Source: Actinomycetota bacterium (GTDB taxonomy: Bacteria; Actinomycetota; Actinomycetes; Nanopelagicales; Nanopelagicaceae). From it: a stretch of 34,835 bases of DNA. This document shows positions 19,462 through 28,894 of the stretch, piece after piece (position 1 is the first letter of the stretch; the number at the start of each line of letters is the position of its first letter). The notes under the pieces were generated by a model. The model was not told the DNA's origin and did no database searches. It was given only the letters and a program-made list of their open reading frames with translations. The stretch lies in NCBI GenBank assembly GCA_016870895.1, contig VGAA01000007.1:1-34835 (forward strand), read 5' to 3'. Made by a program: the position numbers and the translations under genes.

Positions 19462-20001
19462 ATGAGAGTATCTGTTTTCTGTTCATCTGCACCTAATATT
19501 CCAATAACTTCTCTTGATTTAGCATTTGAAATTGGAAAGGCAATTGGCGAGCAGGGATGGGATTTAGTTTGGGGTGGCGGTAAAGCCTCAATGATGGGGC
19601 AAGTAGCAAAAGGTGCAAGATCAGTTGGAGCAAAAACAATTGGGGTGATCCCTGAGCTATTAATTAATCTTGAATTTGAGGATAAAGAGGCAACTCAGAT
19701 GCATGTAGTTAATGATATGAGAGCGAGAAAAGCGAAAATTGAAGAATTATCGGATGCATTTATAGCATTGCCGGGCGGAATCGGAACGCTTGAAGAATTT
19801 TTTGAGATCTGGGTTGGTAGCTATTTAAAATTTCACCAAAAACCAATTGCAATATGTGACCCAATAGGAGTTTATGATCCACTTAGGTTGGCATTAGATC
19901 ACCTATCTACTCACAATTTTATGAAGGCTGGTCAACACGAGTTGGTTGTATGGTGTAAAGATATCCCCGCAACTTTAGATGCAATAAGGATTCGAAAATA
20001 A
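19462..20001 (+). CDS. LOG-family (TIGR00730-type) nucleoside monophosphate phosphoribohydrolase
   Basis: VFCSSAPNI, LVWGGGKASMMGQVAKGARS, PGGIGTLEEFFEIW. Confidence 0.92.
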   Translation: MRVSVFCSSAPNIPITSLDLAFEIGKAIGEQGWDLVWGGGKASMMGQVAKGARSVGAKTIGVIPELLINLEFEDKEATQMHVVNDMRARKAKIEELSDAFIALPGGIGTLEEFFEIWVGSYLKFHQKPIAICDPIGVYDPLRLALDHLSTHNFMKAGQHELVVWCKDIPATLDAIRIRK

Positions 20002-20463
20002 ATGAGAAAACTTTCACATCTAGAGCTAAACATTAAAATTGATAGACCCCTTGAATCAGTTTGGAATTCTCTAGTTGATTGGCGTAGTCAAAGTGAATGG
20101 ATGTTGCAAACGAAAGTTTGGTCTGAATTGGATCAGGATCGGACCATTAAAAATGGTAAAGGCGTCCTAATTTTTGCTTTCACTGGATTATTTCCTAAAC
20201 TTTATCCTAAGTTGCGGTTAGGTATTTTAGATACAATGGAAATTACAGCGTTTAAGCCGCCAGTATTATGCGAAGTAGTTCATATTGGTCGTGTAATAAG
20301 AGGTACTGGACGATTCAAATTAATAAAAACCAAAAAGGGAACTATTTTTAATTGGCAGGAAAATTTAATTGCCCCAGCTATTTTTTTGATAGTAATGAAA
20401 CCTGTATTATTACTGGGAGTTTGGCTCTCATTACGCAGATTTGCAAGGCTACTTACACGTTAA
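20002..20463 (+). CDS. SRPBCC-family (START-like) protein
   Basis: LNIKIDRPLESVWNSLVDWRSQSEWM ... EITAFKPPVLCEVVHIGRVIRGTGRFKLI. Confidence 0.75.
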   Translation: MRKLSHLELNIKIDRPLESVWNSLVDWRSQSEWMLQTKVWSELDQDRTIKNGKGVLIFAFTGLFPKLYPKLRLGILDTMEITAFKPPVLCEVVHIGRVIRGTGRFKLIKTKKGTIFNWQENLIAPAIFLIVMKPVLLLGVWLSLRRFARLLTR

Positions 20464-20500
20464 TACGAATAGTTTTCCTACAGCGCGCTAACCTTATTCC

Positions 20501-20710
20501 ATGAGCTCAGGTGGCAAAGAAAAGACGATTGCGGAATTAATATCTACCTTGCCTGAAGAAGAGCGGCTAATTTTGACTTTACATTTAGTTAATATGGTGA
20601 GTACCACACACATAGCCGAGAAACTCGGTGTCCCAGAAAGGGCAGTTATTTCGGTTATTGCAAGTGGTAAATCCCGCCTAATCGCAATGATTTCTAAAGG
20701 TAATTTATAG
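20501..20710 (+). CDS. Small sigma-70 region-4-like HTH protein (69 aa)
   Basis: ISTLPEEERLILTLHLVNMVSTTHIAEKLGVPERAVISVIASGKSRLI resembles sigma region 4 helix-turn-helix; no region 2 present. Confidence 0.7.
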   Translation: MSSGGKEKTIAELISTLPEEERLILTLHLVNMVSTTHIAEKLGVPERAVISVIASGKSRLIAMISKGNL

Positions 20711-20786
20711 GATTTCCCACAAGTGCAAATATCAGGGATAATTACGCCTCTAGTTGGAATCCAATTAGTTGTATAGGGAGACCCAA

Positions 20787-20966
20787 ATGGCCGCAATGAA
20801 ACCAAGAACTGGTGATGGTCCTATGGAGGTAACTAAAGAGGCTCGTTCGATGGTAATGCGAATCCCTCTTGAAGGTGGCGGAAGACTTGTAGTTGAATTA
20901 AATATTGAAGAGGCTACTAACCTAGGAAATGTATTACAAGCCGCAGTCGCATTAGTAAAAAAGTAA
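20787..20966 (+). CDS. DUF3117 small conserved actinobacterial protein
   Basis: MAAMKPRTGDGPMEVTKEARSMVMRIPLEGGGRLVVELNIEEATNLGNVLQAAV; AGGGAG upstream of the ATG at 20787 (ORF-track start 20769 is less likely). Confidence 0.93.
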   Translation: MAAMKPRTGDGPMEVTKEARSMVMRIPLEGGGRLVVELNIEEATNLGNVLQAAVALVKK

Positions 20967-20991
20967 TACTGACCTTAGTTTAATCAGGATC

Positions 20992-22485
20992 ATGAATCCT
21001 AAATCTTTTGATTTATATCCAAAACTTCAAAATTTAAGTATTGAAGATACAGATTTGTCAGAAATAACTGCAGTTGCAATTCCTGTGGTCAATGATGATC
21101 AAGTTAAGGTAATAGAGAATAATTTAGTTAGAAGTCTTATAAATCTAACTAAACTTGATTTTAAAGTTGAGCTTTCAAAGTGGACGGAATTTTCTGGTAA
21201 AGCTGGCGAAATTATTGAGATTCCACTTGCTAGTGGGAATTTGAATCGAATTTATCTAGTTGGCGTTGGTGCTCAAAATTCAGATGACATAAGAAAAGCA
21301 TCCACAGCTCTCGGAAGAAAAGTAAAAAATACGGATACTCAATTGCTTGTTTATCTAACCTCAGATAGTAAATTGATCACAGTAGCTGCAACTGCGCTAG
21401 TTCTTTCTAATTATCAATTTTTACTTAAAACTGAACAAAAAGATAAAAAACCGACATTCATTTTATACGGAAATTTTTTAGAAGAAGTTGAAAAAGCCGA
21501 TATATTGGCTAGTGCAGTCTGGCAAGCACGCGATTTAATTCATACCCCATCCAACATTAAGAACCCACAGTGGCTAGCTAAACAGGCGACATCTCTTGTT
21601 TCGTCGGCAAAGAGTTCAAGCCTTTCAATTGCAGTTAAATCTGGCAATGCAATTAAAGACTTTGGTGGATTAAATGCTGTTGGAAACTCTTCACCAAACC
21701 CGGGTCCAAGGTTGATTGAAGTTCGCTATGCACCTAAAGGTTCAGGTAATTGGCCGCATGTTGTACTAGTAGGAAAAGGAATAACGTTTGATACGGGTGG
21801 GGTTTCACTTAAGCGCCCTTACGAAAGTATGGTTGGTATGAAGAGCGATATGGCAGGTGCAGCCGCGGTATTAGTGGCAACTGTTGCTATGGCCAGAATT
21901 AAACCCAAAGTTAAAGTAACGGCGCTGCTTATGACTGCAGAAAATTCATTATCTGCAACATCACAGCGCCCCTCTGATGTTATAAAGCAATTTGGTGGCA
22001 CCACAGTTGAAGTTCTGAATACAGATGCAGAAGGACGTTTAGTCTTGGCAGATGGCTTAGCTTATGCTGATTTGAAGTTAGACCCAGATTATTTAGTTGA
22101 TCTAGCAACACTTACCGGAGCTGCAACTTTGGGTCTAGGGCGTCAACATGCTGCTATGTATACTAGAAATAAATCTCTTGCTAAGAAGTTCACAGAAATA
22201 GGTGAAAAAATAGGTGAAAGAGTTTGGCACATGCCTTTAGTTGATGATTACACACCAGCGCTTGAAAGTGATGTTGCAGACATAAATCACTTGGCTGATA
22301 AGTTTGATTTTTCAGCAGGCTCCATTACCGCTGCGCTATTTCTAGAGAATTTTGTTGGTAAGCGTAATTGGATTCACCTTGATATAGCAGGAACAGGTAG
22401 ATCTGAAACTGACTCAGGTGAAAACATCAAGGGTGGTACTGGATTTGGTTCTAGACTTTTAATTGAATGGTTGAAAACATTTTGA
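20992..22485 (+). CDS. pepA: Leucyl aminopeptidase (M17)
   Basis: VGKGITFDTGGVSLKRPYESMVGMKSDMAGAAAV, NTDAEGRLVLADGLAYA. Confidence 0.95.
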   Translation: MNPKSFDLYPKLQNLSIEDTDLSEITAVAIPVVNDDQVKVIENNLVRSLINLTKLDFKVELSKWTEFSGKAGEIIEIPLASGNLNRIYLVGVGAQNSDDIRKASTALGRKVKNTDTQLLVYLTSDSKLITVAATALVLSNYQFLLKTEQKDKKPTFILYGNFLEEVEKADILASAVWQARDLIHTPSNIKNPQWLAKQATSLVSSAKSSSLSIAVKSGNAIKDFGGLNAVGNSSPNPGPRLIEVRYAPKGSGNWPHVVLVGKGITFDTGGVSLKRPYESMVGMKSDMAGAAAVLVATVAMARIKPKVKVTALLMTAENSLSATSQRPSDVIKQFGGTTVEVLNTDAEGRLVLADGLAYADLKLDPDYLVDLATLTGAATLGLGRQHAAMYTRNKSLAKKFTEIGEKIGERVWHMPLVDDYTPALESDVADINHLADKFDFSAGSITAALFLENFVGKRNWIHLDIAGTGRSETDSGENIKGGTGFGSRLLIEWLKTF

Positions 22486-23123
22486 ACCAATCAAACTCTC
22501 CAAGAGGAGATATGCATTCTTACTCTGAAGGTTATGCGCACGAGGATTACTTTATGCAACTTGCTCGACGTAATGGTGAAGAGGTTGGCGCATCAGATCC
22601 AACGCCAGCTGTAGGAAATTACATTAAATTTATAACAAAACTTTTAAACTCAAAATCAGTTGTAGAAATCGGAACCGGGTCAGGTGTCGGTGGACTATGG
22701 GTTCTACAAGGGATTAGCCCAGATGGTGTTTTGACCACAATTGACTCTGAACGCGAGCATTCAAGGTTGGCAAGATCGATTTTTGAAGAGGCTGGTATTT
22801 CTGCAGCAAAATATAGAATTATTACTGGAAAACTAATTGAAGTTATTGGAAAACTTGCAGATAACTCATATGAGATAGTAGTAATAAGGCCAGCACTAGA
22901 TTTGTTCGATATGGTTCAAGAGTCTTACAGATTACTCAAGCCCGGAGGAGTATTAATAATTGATCAAGTATTAAGTAATGGAAAGGTAGTTGATCCAACT
23001 CAACGTGATCCTGAGAGTATTGCTAGAAGGGCTGTAGTTAAAGTCATGAAAGATGATCAAAGGTGGTCATCATCAGTAATTCCAGTTGGCGCTGGGGTAT
23101 TAGTAGCCAATAAACTTGCTTAA
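22467..23123 (+). CDS. O-methyltransferase (SAM-dependent, Rossmann)
   Basis: KSVVEIGTGSGVGGLWVLQGI, LTTIDSEREHSRLARSIFEEAGI, GGVLIIDQVLSNGKVVDP; start uncertain (22467, TTG 22482 or ATG 22512). Confidence 0.88.
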   Translation: MVENILNQSNSPRGDMHSYSEGYAHEDYFMQLARRNGEEVGASDPTPAVGNYIKFITKLLNSKSVVEIGTGSGVGGLWVLQGISPDGVLTTIDSEREHSRLARSIFEEAGISAAKYRIITGKLIEVIGKLADNSYEIVVIRPALDLFDMVQESYRLLKPGGVLIIDQVLSNGKVVDPTQRDPESIARRAVVKVMKDDQRWSSSVIPVGAGVLVANKLA

Positions 23124-24248
23124 ATGAAAGAGCCATTAAACACCCCTTGGTGGCAACCTGCTGTAGAAAAGCAGCCCAGAATTTATATACAAAAGAGAAA
23201 TAATTCATCAATCATAGTTTTAGTTGTAGTTGTAAGTTTAATTGCTGGTGCGATAGGTGCGACTATTGGTCGAAACACCACAGATAATCTTGGAGCGAAT
23301 TTAGTTCAAACAGAAAATGTTGTAGAACGAGCCCCTGGCTCAATTTCAGCTCTTGCAGCCAGGCTAATTCCCGCCGTGGTCTCAATATCAGTTAATGGCT
23401 CGGGCGGATCAGGAACTGGCTCTGGCTTTTTTCTTGATAGTGATGGATATATTTTGACTAATAACCATGTTGTTGAGTCTGCAGCAAAAAGTGGACGAAT
23501 CACAGTTGAAACTTCTGATAGTAAAAAGTTTCCAGCCAAACTAATTGGCAGAGATAATTCATATGATTTGGCTGTTTTAAAAATAAATGTTCAGGCTGCT
23601 CCCACCTTACAATTAGGAAATAGTGATCAAGTTTTAGTTGGTGATGCAGTGATTGCAATAGGGTCACCGCTTGGCCTTTCCGGAACTGTTACAGCGGGAA
23701 TTATTAGCTCTAAGAATAGAGCTGTAACAACAGGAAATGGATTTGGTGAATCTTCGTTTATCAACGCACTACAAACCGATGCTGCCATTAATCCTGGAAA
23801 TTCTGGTGGACCATTAGTAGATTTGACTGGTGCAGTAATTGGAGTTAACTCAGCGATTGCGACATTGGGCGTGAGCTCACAGGCAGGATCAATTGGTTTG
23901 GGTTTTGCAATTCCAATCAATCAGGCCAAGAAGACTGCAGAGCAGTTAATAAAAACTGGCTTTTCAACTTACCCAATCATGGGCATTTCTGTTGATACGC
24001 AATTTACTGGAACTGGTGCATTAATCTCGAGTGAATCAGCCGGTATCACTCCTGGAGGGCCAGCTGATAAAGCAGGATTGCGCAAAGGCGACATTATTAT
24101 TTCCCTAGATGGAGCTGAAATAGAAAATTCAGATGAATTAATTGTAGTAATTAGAAGCAAAAATATTGGCGATAAAGTTAAAGTTAAATTTAAGCGGAAC
24201 AATATAACTAGAGAAGTAGATGTAGTTTTAGCTGCATCTAAGAAATAA
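23124..24248 (+). CDS. htrA: Trypsin-like serine protease with PDZ domain (HtrA/DegP-like), membrane anchored
   Basis: TM near the N-terminus; ILTNNHVVES (His), DNSYDLAVLKI (Asp), INPGNSGGPLVD (Ser); C-terminal PDZ GGPADKAGLRKGDIIISLDG. Confidence 0.94.
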   Translation: MKEPLNTPWWQPAVEKQPRIYIQKRNNSSIIVLVVVVSLIAGAIGATIGRNTTDNLGANLVQTENVVERAPGSISALAARLIPAVVSISVNGSGGSGTGSGFFLDSDGYILTNNHVVESAAKSGRITVETSDSKKFPAKLIGRDNSYDLAVLKINVQAAPTLQLGNSDQVLVGDAVIAIGSPLGLSGTVTAGIISSKNRAVTTGNGFGESSFINALQTDAAINPGNSGGPLVDLTGAVIGVNSAIATLGVSSQAGSIGLGFAIPINQAKKTAEQLIKTGFSTYPIMGISVDTQFTGTGALISSESAGITPGGPADKAGLRKGDIIISLDGAEIENSDELIVVIRSKNIGDKVKVKFKRNNITREVDVVLAASKK

Positions 24249-24252
24249 GAAT

Positions 24253-24549
24253 ATGTTTAATTTGGGTGCTGGTGAGGTAATTGGACTTTTTATAATAGGA
24301 ATTGTTTTGGTAGGGCCAGATCGTTTACCAAATATTGCTGCAGATGCTGCGCGATTTTTAGTTAAAGCGAAGAAAATGGCACAAAGTGCAACAAATGAGT
24401 TGAAAGACAATTTAGGGCCAGGATATGAGGATCTGCAAGTTAAAGATCTAAATCCAAAAACCTTTATTAAAAAACATATTGGTGATGTAATTGATAAGAA
24501 TGATTTTGATGTTAAACCAAAGCCTAAAATTGATCCGGATCTGCTATGA
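24253..24549 (+). CDS. tatB: Sec-independent (Tat) translocase subunit TatB
   Basis: MFNLGAGEVIGLFIIGIVLVGPDRLPNIAADAARFLVKAKKMA; single N-terminal TM plus amphipathic helix. Confidence 0.88.
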   Translation: MFNLGAGEVIGLFIIGIVLVGPDRLPNIAADAARFLVKAKKMAQSATNELKDNLGPGYEDLQVKDLNPKTFIKKHIGDVIDKNDFDVKPKPKIDPDLL

Positions 24550-25661
24550 GCACTATTGAAGCAATAAATCTAGCCTTGAACAAGGTGATAGATCCAGAAT
24601 TGCATAAACCGCTTCCTGAGCTTGGCATGGTTGAATCTGTTGATTTTGACTCAGGCCTAGCTAAATTAAAAATTCTATTAACAATTTCTGGCTGCCCTAT
24701 GAAAGATAGATTAAAAAGCGATATTAAGAATTCTCTTGAAGGTATAAAGGAAATAACTGAGGTTGAGATTATTTTCGGAGTTATGAATGAAGAGCAACGA
24801 AATAATGTGAAAAAAATAATCCGCGGAGATAGAGAAAAATTCATTCCTTTTGCCCAACCCGATTCCCTAACTAGAGTAATCGGAATAGCATCAGGCAAGG
24901 GCGGAGTTGGAAAGTCTTCTGTAACTGTAAATCTTGCAGTTGCTGCAGCTGCTAGAGGTTTAAAAGTTGGAATCTTGGATGCAGATGTTTATGGTCATTC
25001 AATTCCTAGACTCATGGGAATTTTAGATAAGCGACCCACTGCAATTGATCAAACATTTATTCCAGTTGAAAACTATGGCGTAAAAGTTGTATCTATGGAG
25101 ATGTTTAAGCCAGAGCGATCAGATCCTGTTGCATATCGAGGACCGTTATTACATAGAGTTCTAGAGCAATTATTAAGCGATGCATACTGGGGAGATCTAG
25201 ATTTACTTTTATTGGATTTACCCCCAGGTACTGGCGATATTGCGATATCTCTTGGACAACTAATTCCTAATTCTGAAATCATCGTTGTCACTACTCCTCA
25301 GATTGCGGCAGCTGAAGTAGCAGAACGTGCTGGTCGCATAGCTCATCAAATTAAACAACCAGTAATCGGTGTAATTGAAAATATGTCAGATAGTGAATGC
25401 GTTAAGTGCGGGGAGAAGCTTTCAGTTTTTGGTAGTGGGGGAGGCGAAGAAACTACGCGCAGATTAAGCCAACTTGTTGGTTCAGATGTACCACTACTTT
25501 CTAAAATACCTTTTGATGCTCAACTACGTGAAGGTGGGGACGAAGGAAGTCCTATCGTCTTATCTGATGAAAAATACAAGAAGATATTTGATGAAATACT
25601 GGATCAAATAATAGTAAGGCCGAAGTCTTTAGTTGGAGTTCGCTTAAATATCAATACTTAA
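24546..25661 (+). CDS. mrp: Mrp/NBP35-family Fe-S carrier P-loop ATPase with N-terminal DUF59 (MIP18-like) domain
   Basis: VIDPELHKPLPELGMVESV; GIASGKGGVGKSSVTVNLAVA; LLLDLPPGTGDIAISL; CVKCG CxxC motif. Confidence 0.95.
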   Translation: MSTIEAINLALNKVIDPELHKPLPELGMVESVDFDSGLAKLKILLTISGCPMKDRLKSDIKNSLEGIKEITEVEIIFGVMNEEQRNNVKKIIRGDREKFIPFAQPDSLTRVIGIASGKGGVGKSSVTVNLAVAAAARGLKVGILDADVYGHSIPRLMGILDKRPTAIDQTFIPVENYGVKVVSMEMFKPERSDPVAYRGPLLHRVLEQLLSDAYWGDLDLLLLDLPPGTGDIAISLGQLIPNSEIIVVTTPQIAAAEVAERAGRIAHQIKQPVIGVIENMSDSECVKCGEKLSVFGSGGGEETTRRLSQLVGSDVPLLSKIPFDAQLREGGDEGSPIVLSDEKYKKIFDEILDQIIVRPKSLVGVRLNINT

Positions 25662-26119
25662 TTTTTCTTATTCAGTTTCTTTACAATTTCTTCAATCGCA
25701 TCCGTTAACTGTGTATGTAAGTAATCTCGATTCGTAACCTCACTCAATGCAGTCCTTAAACTGGCTAATTCACGGGTTAGGTATTGAGTATCAGCCATGT
25801 TTCGCTCATCACGTTCGCGGTCTTCGTTACCTTGAATTCGGTCTCTATCCGCCTGCCTATTCTGAGCCAGCAGAATAAGCGGTGCTGCATAAGATGCTTG
25901 CAATGAAAGCAGAAGCGTTAAAAATATAAATGGGTAATGGTCAAATTTAAGATCTTCAGGAGCGAGTGAATTCCAGATAATCCAGAAAAAAACAAAAGCT
26001 GTCATGAATACCAAGAATGTTGCAGTCCCCAAAAACCTTGCGAATTTTTCAGACCAGCGACCAAATGCTTCTGCAACTGTTGAATCAGTAGTTAAAACTA
26101 TTGGCTCAGTGGTCATCAT
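25658..26119 (-). CDS. DUF1003 family membrane protein
   Basis: FGRWSEKFARFLGTATFLVFMTAFVFFWIIWN, PFIFLTLLLSLQASYAAPLILLAQNRQADRDR. Confidence 0.9.
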   Translation of the reverse strand: MMTTEPIVLTTDSTVAEAFGRWSEKFARFLGTATFLVFMTAFVFFWIIWNSLAPEDLKFDHYPFIFLTLLLSLQASYAAPLILLAQNRQADRDRIQGNEDRERDERNMADTQYLTRELASLRTALSEVTNRDYLHTQLTDAIEEIVKKLNKKN

Positions 26120-26212
26120 TCCACCAGTTGGAACAATTCCTGGAATTAATGGTCTACTATTTGGTTGTGCATTATTTGTTATTAAATCTAGTTAAGAAAC
26201 TTCTCAACTAAA

Positions 26213-27058
26213 ATGATAGATTTACATACTCATACAAATTTTAGTGATGGTACCGATACCCCAACTGAATTAGTGAATAAAGCCATGGCAGCCGGAATTA
26301 CGACTCTTGCTTTAACTGATCATGACACAATAAGTGGATGGGATGAAGCAATAGGTGCATTGCGTCCCGGTCTATCGCTAGTTCTAGGTGCAGAAATATC
26401 TTGTCAAACTACTGATGGGATCAGTGTTCACATACTGGGCTTGCTTTTTGATCCTACACATAATGAATTGATCAAAACTTTAGAAAATACTAGAGATAAT
26501 CGGCATGGTCGAATGGAAAAAATTATCCGGCGTATTAATGAGGCGGGTATTGATATCTCTATGGCAGATGTACTAGAACAACTGTCAGATGGTGCAACAC
26601 TTGGTAGGCCTCATCTTGCTGATGCATTGGTAAAAAAAGGAGTTGTAGCAAGCCGCGACGAGGCATTCACAAAAATGTTGCATAACTCCTCAAAATACTA
26701 CGTACCCCACTATTCGCCATCACCTGAGGACGCTATTAAATTAATTAAAGCAGCTGGTGGTGTAGCTGTAATAGCCCACCCGATGGCTTCGCATAGAGGA
26801 AGAGTCATATCAGTTGAGACATTTGGTTCGATTATTCAATCAGGTTTGGATGGGATTGAAATAGATCATAGAGATCACACCCCTGATGAAAAGGTGAGCT
26901 TAATTAATTTAGCTAGGGAGTTTGACCTAGTTATGACTGGTTCAAGTGATTACCACGGCAATGGAAAACTCAATATTTTGGGCGAATACACCACAATTCC
27001 AGATCAGTGGGAGAAATTAGAATCTAAAGCTAATGCTAGGAGAGTTGTTTCTATTTAA
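26213..27058 (+). CDS. PHP-domain phosphoesterase
   Basis: MIDLHTHTNFSDGTDTPTELV, LALTDHDTISGWDEA, LGAEISC, VAVIAHPMA, GSSDYHG. Confidence 0.93.
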   Translation: MIDLHTHTNFSDGTDTPTELVNKAMAAGITTLALTDHDTISGWDEAIGALRPGLSLVLGAEISCQTTDGISVHILGLLFDPTHNELIKTLENTRDNRHGRMEKIIRRINEAGIDISMADVLEQLSDGATLGRPHLADALVKKGVVASRDEAFTKMLHNSSKYYVPHYSPSPEDAIKLIKAAGGVAVIAHPMASHRGRVISVETFGSIIQSGLDGIEIDHRDHTPDEKVSLINLAREFDLVMTGSSDYHGNGKLNILGEYTTIPDQWEKLESKANARRVVSI

Positions 27059-27315
27059 TTGGCAAATCCAACACGACGATCAATTGATTCACCTACTTCA
27101 ATATAACTGATTTTATTAGCTGGTACTAAAAACTCTCTCCCTTTTGAATCACTAAGTGAGAGTACGGAAGATGATTTAATAGCCTCATTCACTTTTTCGA
27201 TAACTTCAGATTGAGTACTTACACATTCAATATTTATCTCATGAGTTGAGTCTGAGATACCAATTTTTACCTCGGTGCGAGATGTCCCTTTACCTGATGC
27301 TTTTGCCGTAGCCAT
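27055..27315 (-). CDS. DUF3107 small conserved actinobacterial protein
   Basis: EVKIGISDSTHEINIE ... VLSLSDSKGREFLVPANKISYIEVGESIDRRVGF; next to a TetR gene as in other actinobacteria. Confidence 0.88.
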   Translation of the reverse strand: MATAKASGKGTSRTEVKIGISDSTHEINIECVSTQSEVIEKVNEAIKSSSVLSLSDSKGREFLVPANKISYIEVGESIDRRVGFAN

Positions 27316-27352
27316 ACCCCAACCTTATCTATTCCATTACAACTATGCGAAT

Positions 27353-27961
27353 TTAGGATTTTGATTTAGGGAATCCTGAGATTCCTCGCCAGATTAGATT
27401 CATTACCAACTCTGTGGCTCTTGTGCGATTGATTTTGCCATCTCGATCTAGCCAATGACGTGCGGTAGTTTGTACCGTTCCGATAATACCTACAGCCAGC
27501 ATCATTGATTCTTCTTTACCTAAACCAGTATCAATAGAGATTACAGCACTAACTGCTGCTGCACAGTCATAAGTCATGCGATTTAATCTTTCACGAACTT
27601 GGGGTTCAAGATTCATATCACTTTCAAATAATAGTCTGAAGGCTTCACCTTCAGAATCTATAAATCCAAAGTATGCATCAACAGTTGCTGCAACTCTGGA
27701 AGAGTTTTCTCGATTAGATGCAATAGCTTTTTGAATTGCAAATACTAAAGAGTCGATATGTAGGTCCAAGACTGCCAAATATAAATCTAGCTTGGATGGA
27801 AAATGTTGGTATAGAACTGGCTTGCTTACCTGAGCCTTATCAGCGATCTCATCCATAGCAGCGGAGTGATAACCGGCGACAGTAAAAACCTCAAGTGCGG
27901 CAATTAGTAATTGTGCCCTGCGCTCATCTCTAGGCAGGCGATTGGATTTCTCATCAGCCAT
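27353..27961 (-). CDS. TetR/AcrR family transcriptional regulator
   Basis: RRAQLLIAALEVFTVAGYHSAAMDEIADKAQVSKPVLYQHFPSKLDLYLAVL N-terminal HTH. Confidence 0.94.
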   Translation of the reverse strand: MADEKSNRLPRDERRAQLLIAALEVFTVAGYHSAAMDEIADKAQVSKPVLYQHFPSKLDLYLAVLDLHIDSLVFAIQKAIASNRENSSRVAATVDAYFGFIDSEGEAFRLLFESDMNLEPQVRERLNRMTYDCAAAVSAVISIDTGLGKEESMMLAVGIIGTVQTTARHWLDRDGKINRTRATELVMNLIWRGISGFPKSKS

Positions 27962-28021
27962 TGTTTAAGTCTAATCACTATATTGTTAAATTGTCAGATT
28001 TAATACTTTCCCAGTTATATT

Positions 28022-28894
28022 GTGCGAGTGAATGCATCAAAAAGATTGTTACTAGTGCACGCTCATCCAGATGATGAGACTATAAATAATGGTGCAACTA
28101 TGGCCAAGTATGCTGCAGAGGGCGTACAAGTCACATTAGTAACCTGTACACGTGGTGAAGAGGGCGAAGTATTAGTTGAAAGTCTGGCTAACTTAGCCAG
28201 TAGTAAAGATGACAAATTGGGTGAACATCGCGAAATCGAATTAAAGAATGCCATGGTGCACCTTGGGGTAAGGGATTTTAGATTTCTAGGATCACCAAAT
28301 AAAAAGTGGCGTGATAGCGGAATGATTGGAACTGTCCAAAATGAACGCAAAGATGTGTTTTGGCAGGCAGATTTAACTGAAGCCGCTCAAGAACTCGTAA
28401 AGATTATTTTAGAGGTCAAACCTCAAGTACTAATCACTTATGATGAATTTGGTGGCTATGGTCACCCTGATCATATAAAGGCAAATCAAGTTGCAATGTT
28501 GGCTGCAGAGCTCGCATCAAATCAAGGTTGGAAAATCAACAAGATATATTGGAATACAATGCCAAAATCTGTAATCCAAATGGGTATCGATAAAATGAAA
28601 GAGGTGGGCTCGAGTTTCTTTGGGGCTGATAGCGCAGAAGATTTACCTTTTGCAAAGCCAGATGAATTAGTAACCTCAGTTATAAAAGCTCCAGATTATG
28701 TTAATCAGAAATTAGAGGCAATGAAGGCGCACCAAACCCAAATTGCAATAGATGGTCCATTTTTTGCGCTTTCAAATAATTTAGGGTTATCAGTTTGGGC
28801 TGATGAATACTACACACTAGTTAAAGGTGAAAAATCAAAACCATATGATGAATCTGGTCGCGAAATAGATTTATTTTCTGGGATAACACTATGA
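28022..28894 (+). CDS. mshB: N-acetyl-1-D-myo-inositol-2-amino-2-deoxy-alpha-D-glucopyranoside deacetylase (mycothiol biosynthesis, PIG-L family)
   Basis: LLLVHAHPDDETINNGATMAKYAAEGVQVTLVTCTRGEEGEVL, KLGEHREIELKNAMVHLGVRDFRFLGSP, YGHPDHIKAN; GTG start. Confidence 0.88.
   Translation: MRVNASKRLLLVHAHPDDETINNGATMAKYAAEGVQVTLVTCTRGEEGEVLVESLANLASSKDDKLGEHREIELKNAMVHLGVRDFRFLGSPNKKWRDSGMIGTVQNERKDVFWQADLTEAAQELVKIILEVKPQVLITYDEFGGYGHPDHIKANQVAMLAAELASNQGWKINKIYWNTMPKSVIQMGIDKMKEVGSSFFGADSAEDLPFAKPDELVTSVIKAPDYVNQKLEAMKAHQTQIAIDGPFFALSNNLGLSVWADEYYTLVKGEKSKPYDESGREIDLFSGITL

Noticed and set aside
20754-20764. TTGGA-A-TCCAA palindrome upstream of DUF3117
   Set aside because: Short and likely by chance in AT-rich sequence; no supporting promoter architecture.
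24524-24898. 124-aa - strand ORF
   Set aside because: Antisense to tatB/mrp; low-complexity composition typical of shadow frames.
26004-26195. 63-aa + strand ORF partly filling the spacer before the PHP gene
   Set aside because: Mostly antisense to DUF1003; no recognisable domain or ribosome-binding site.
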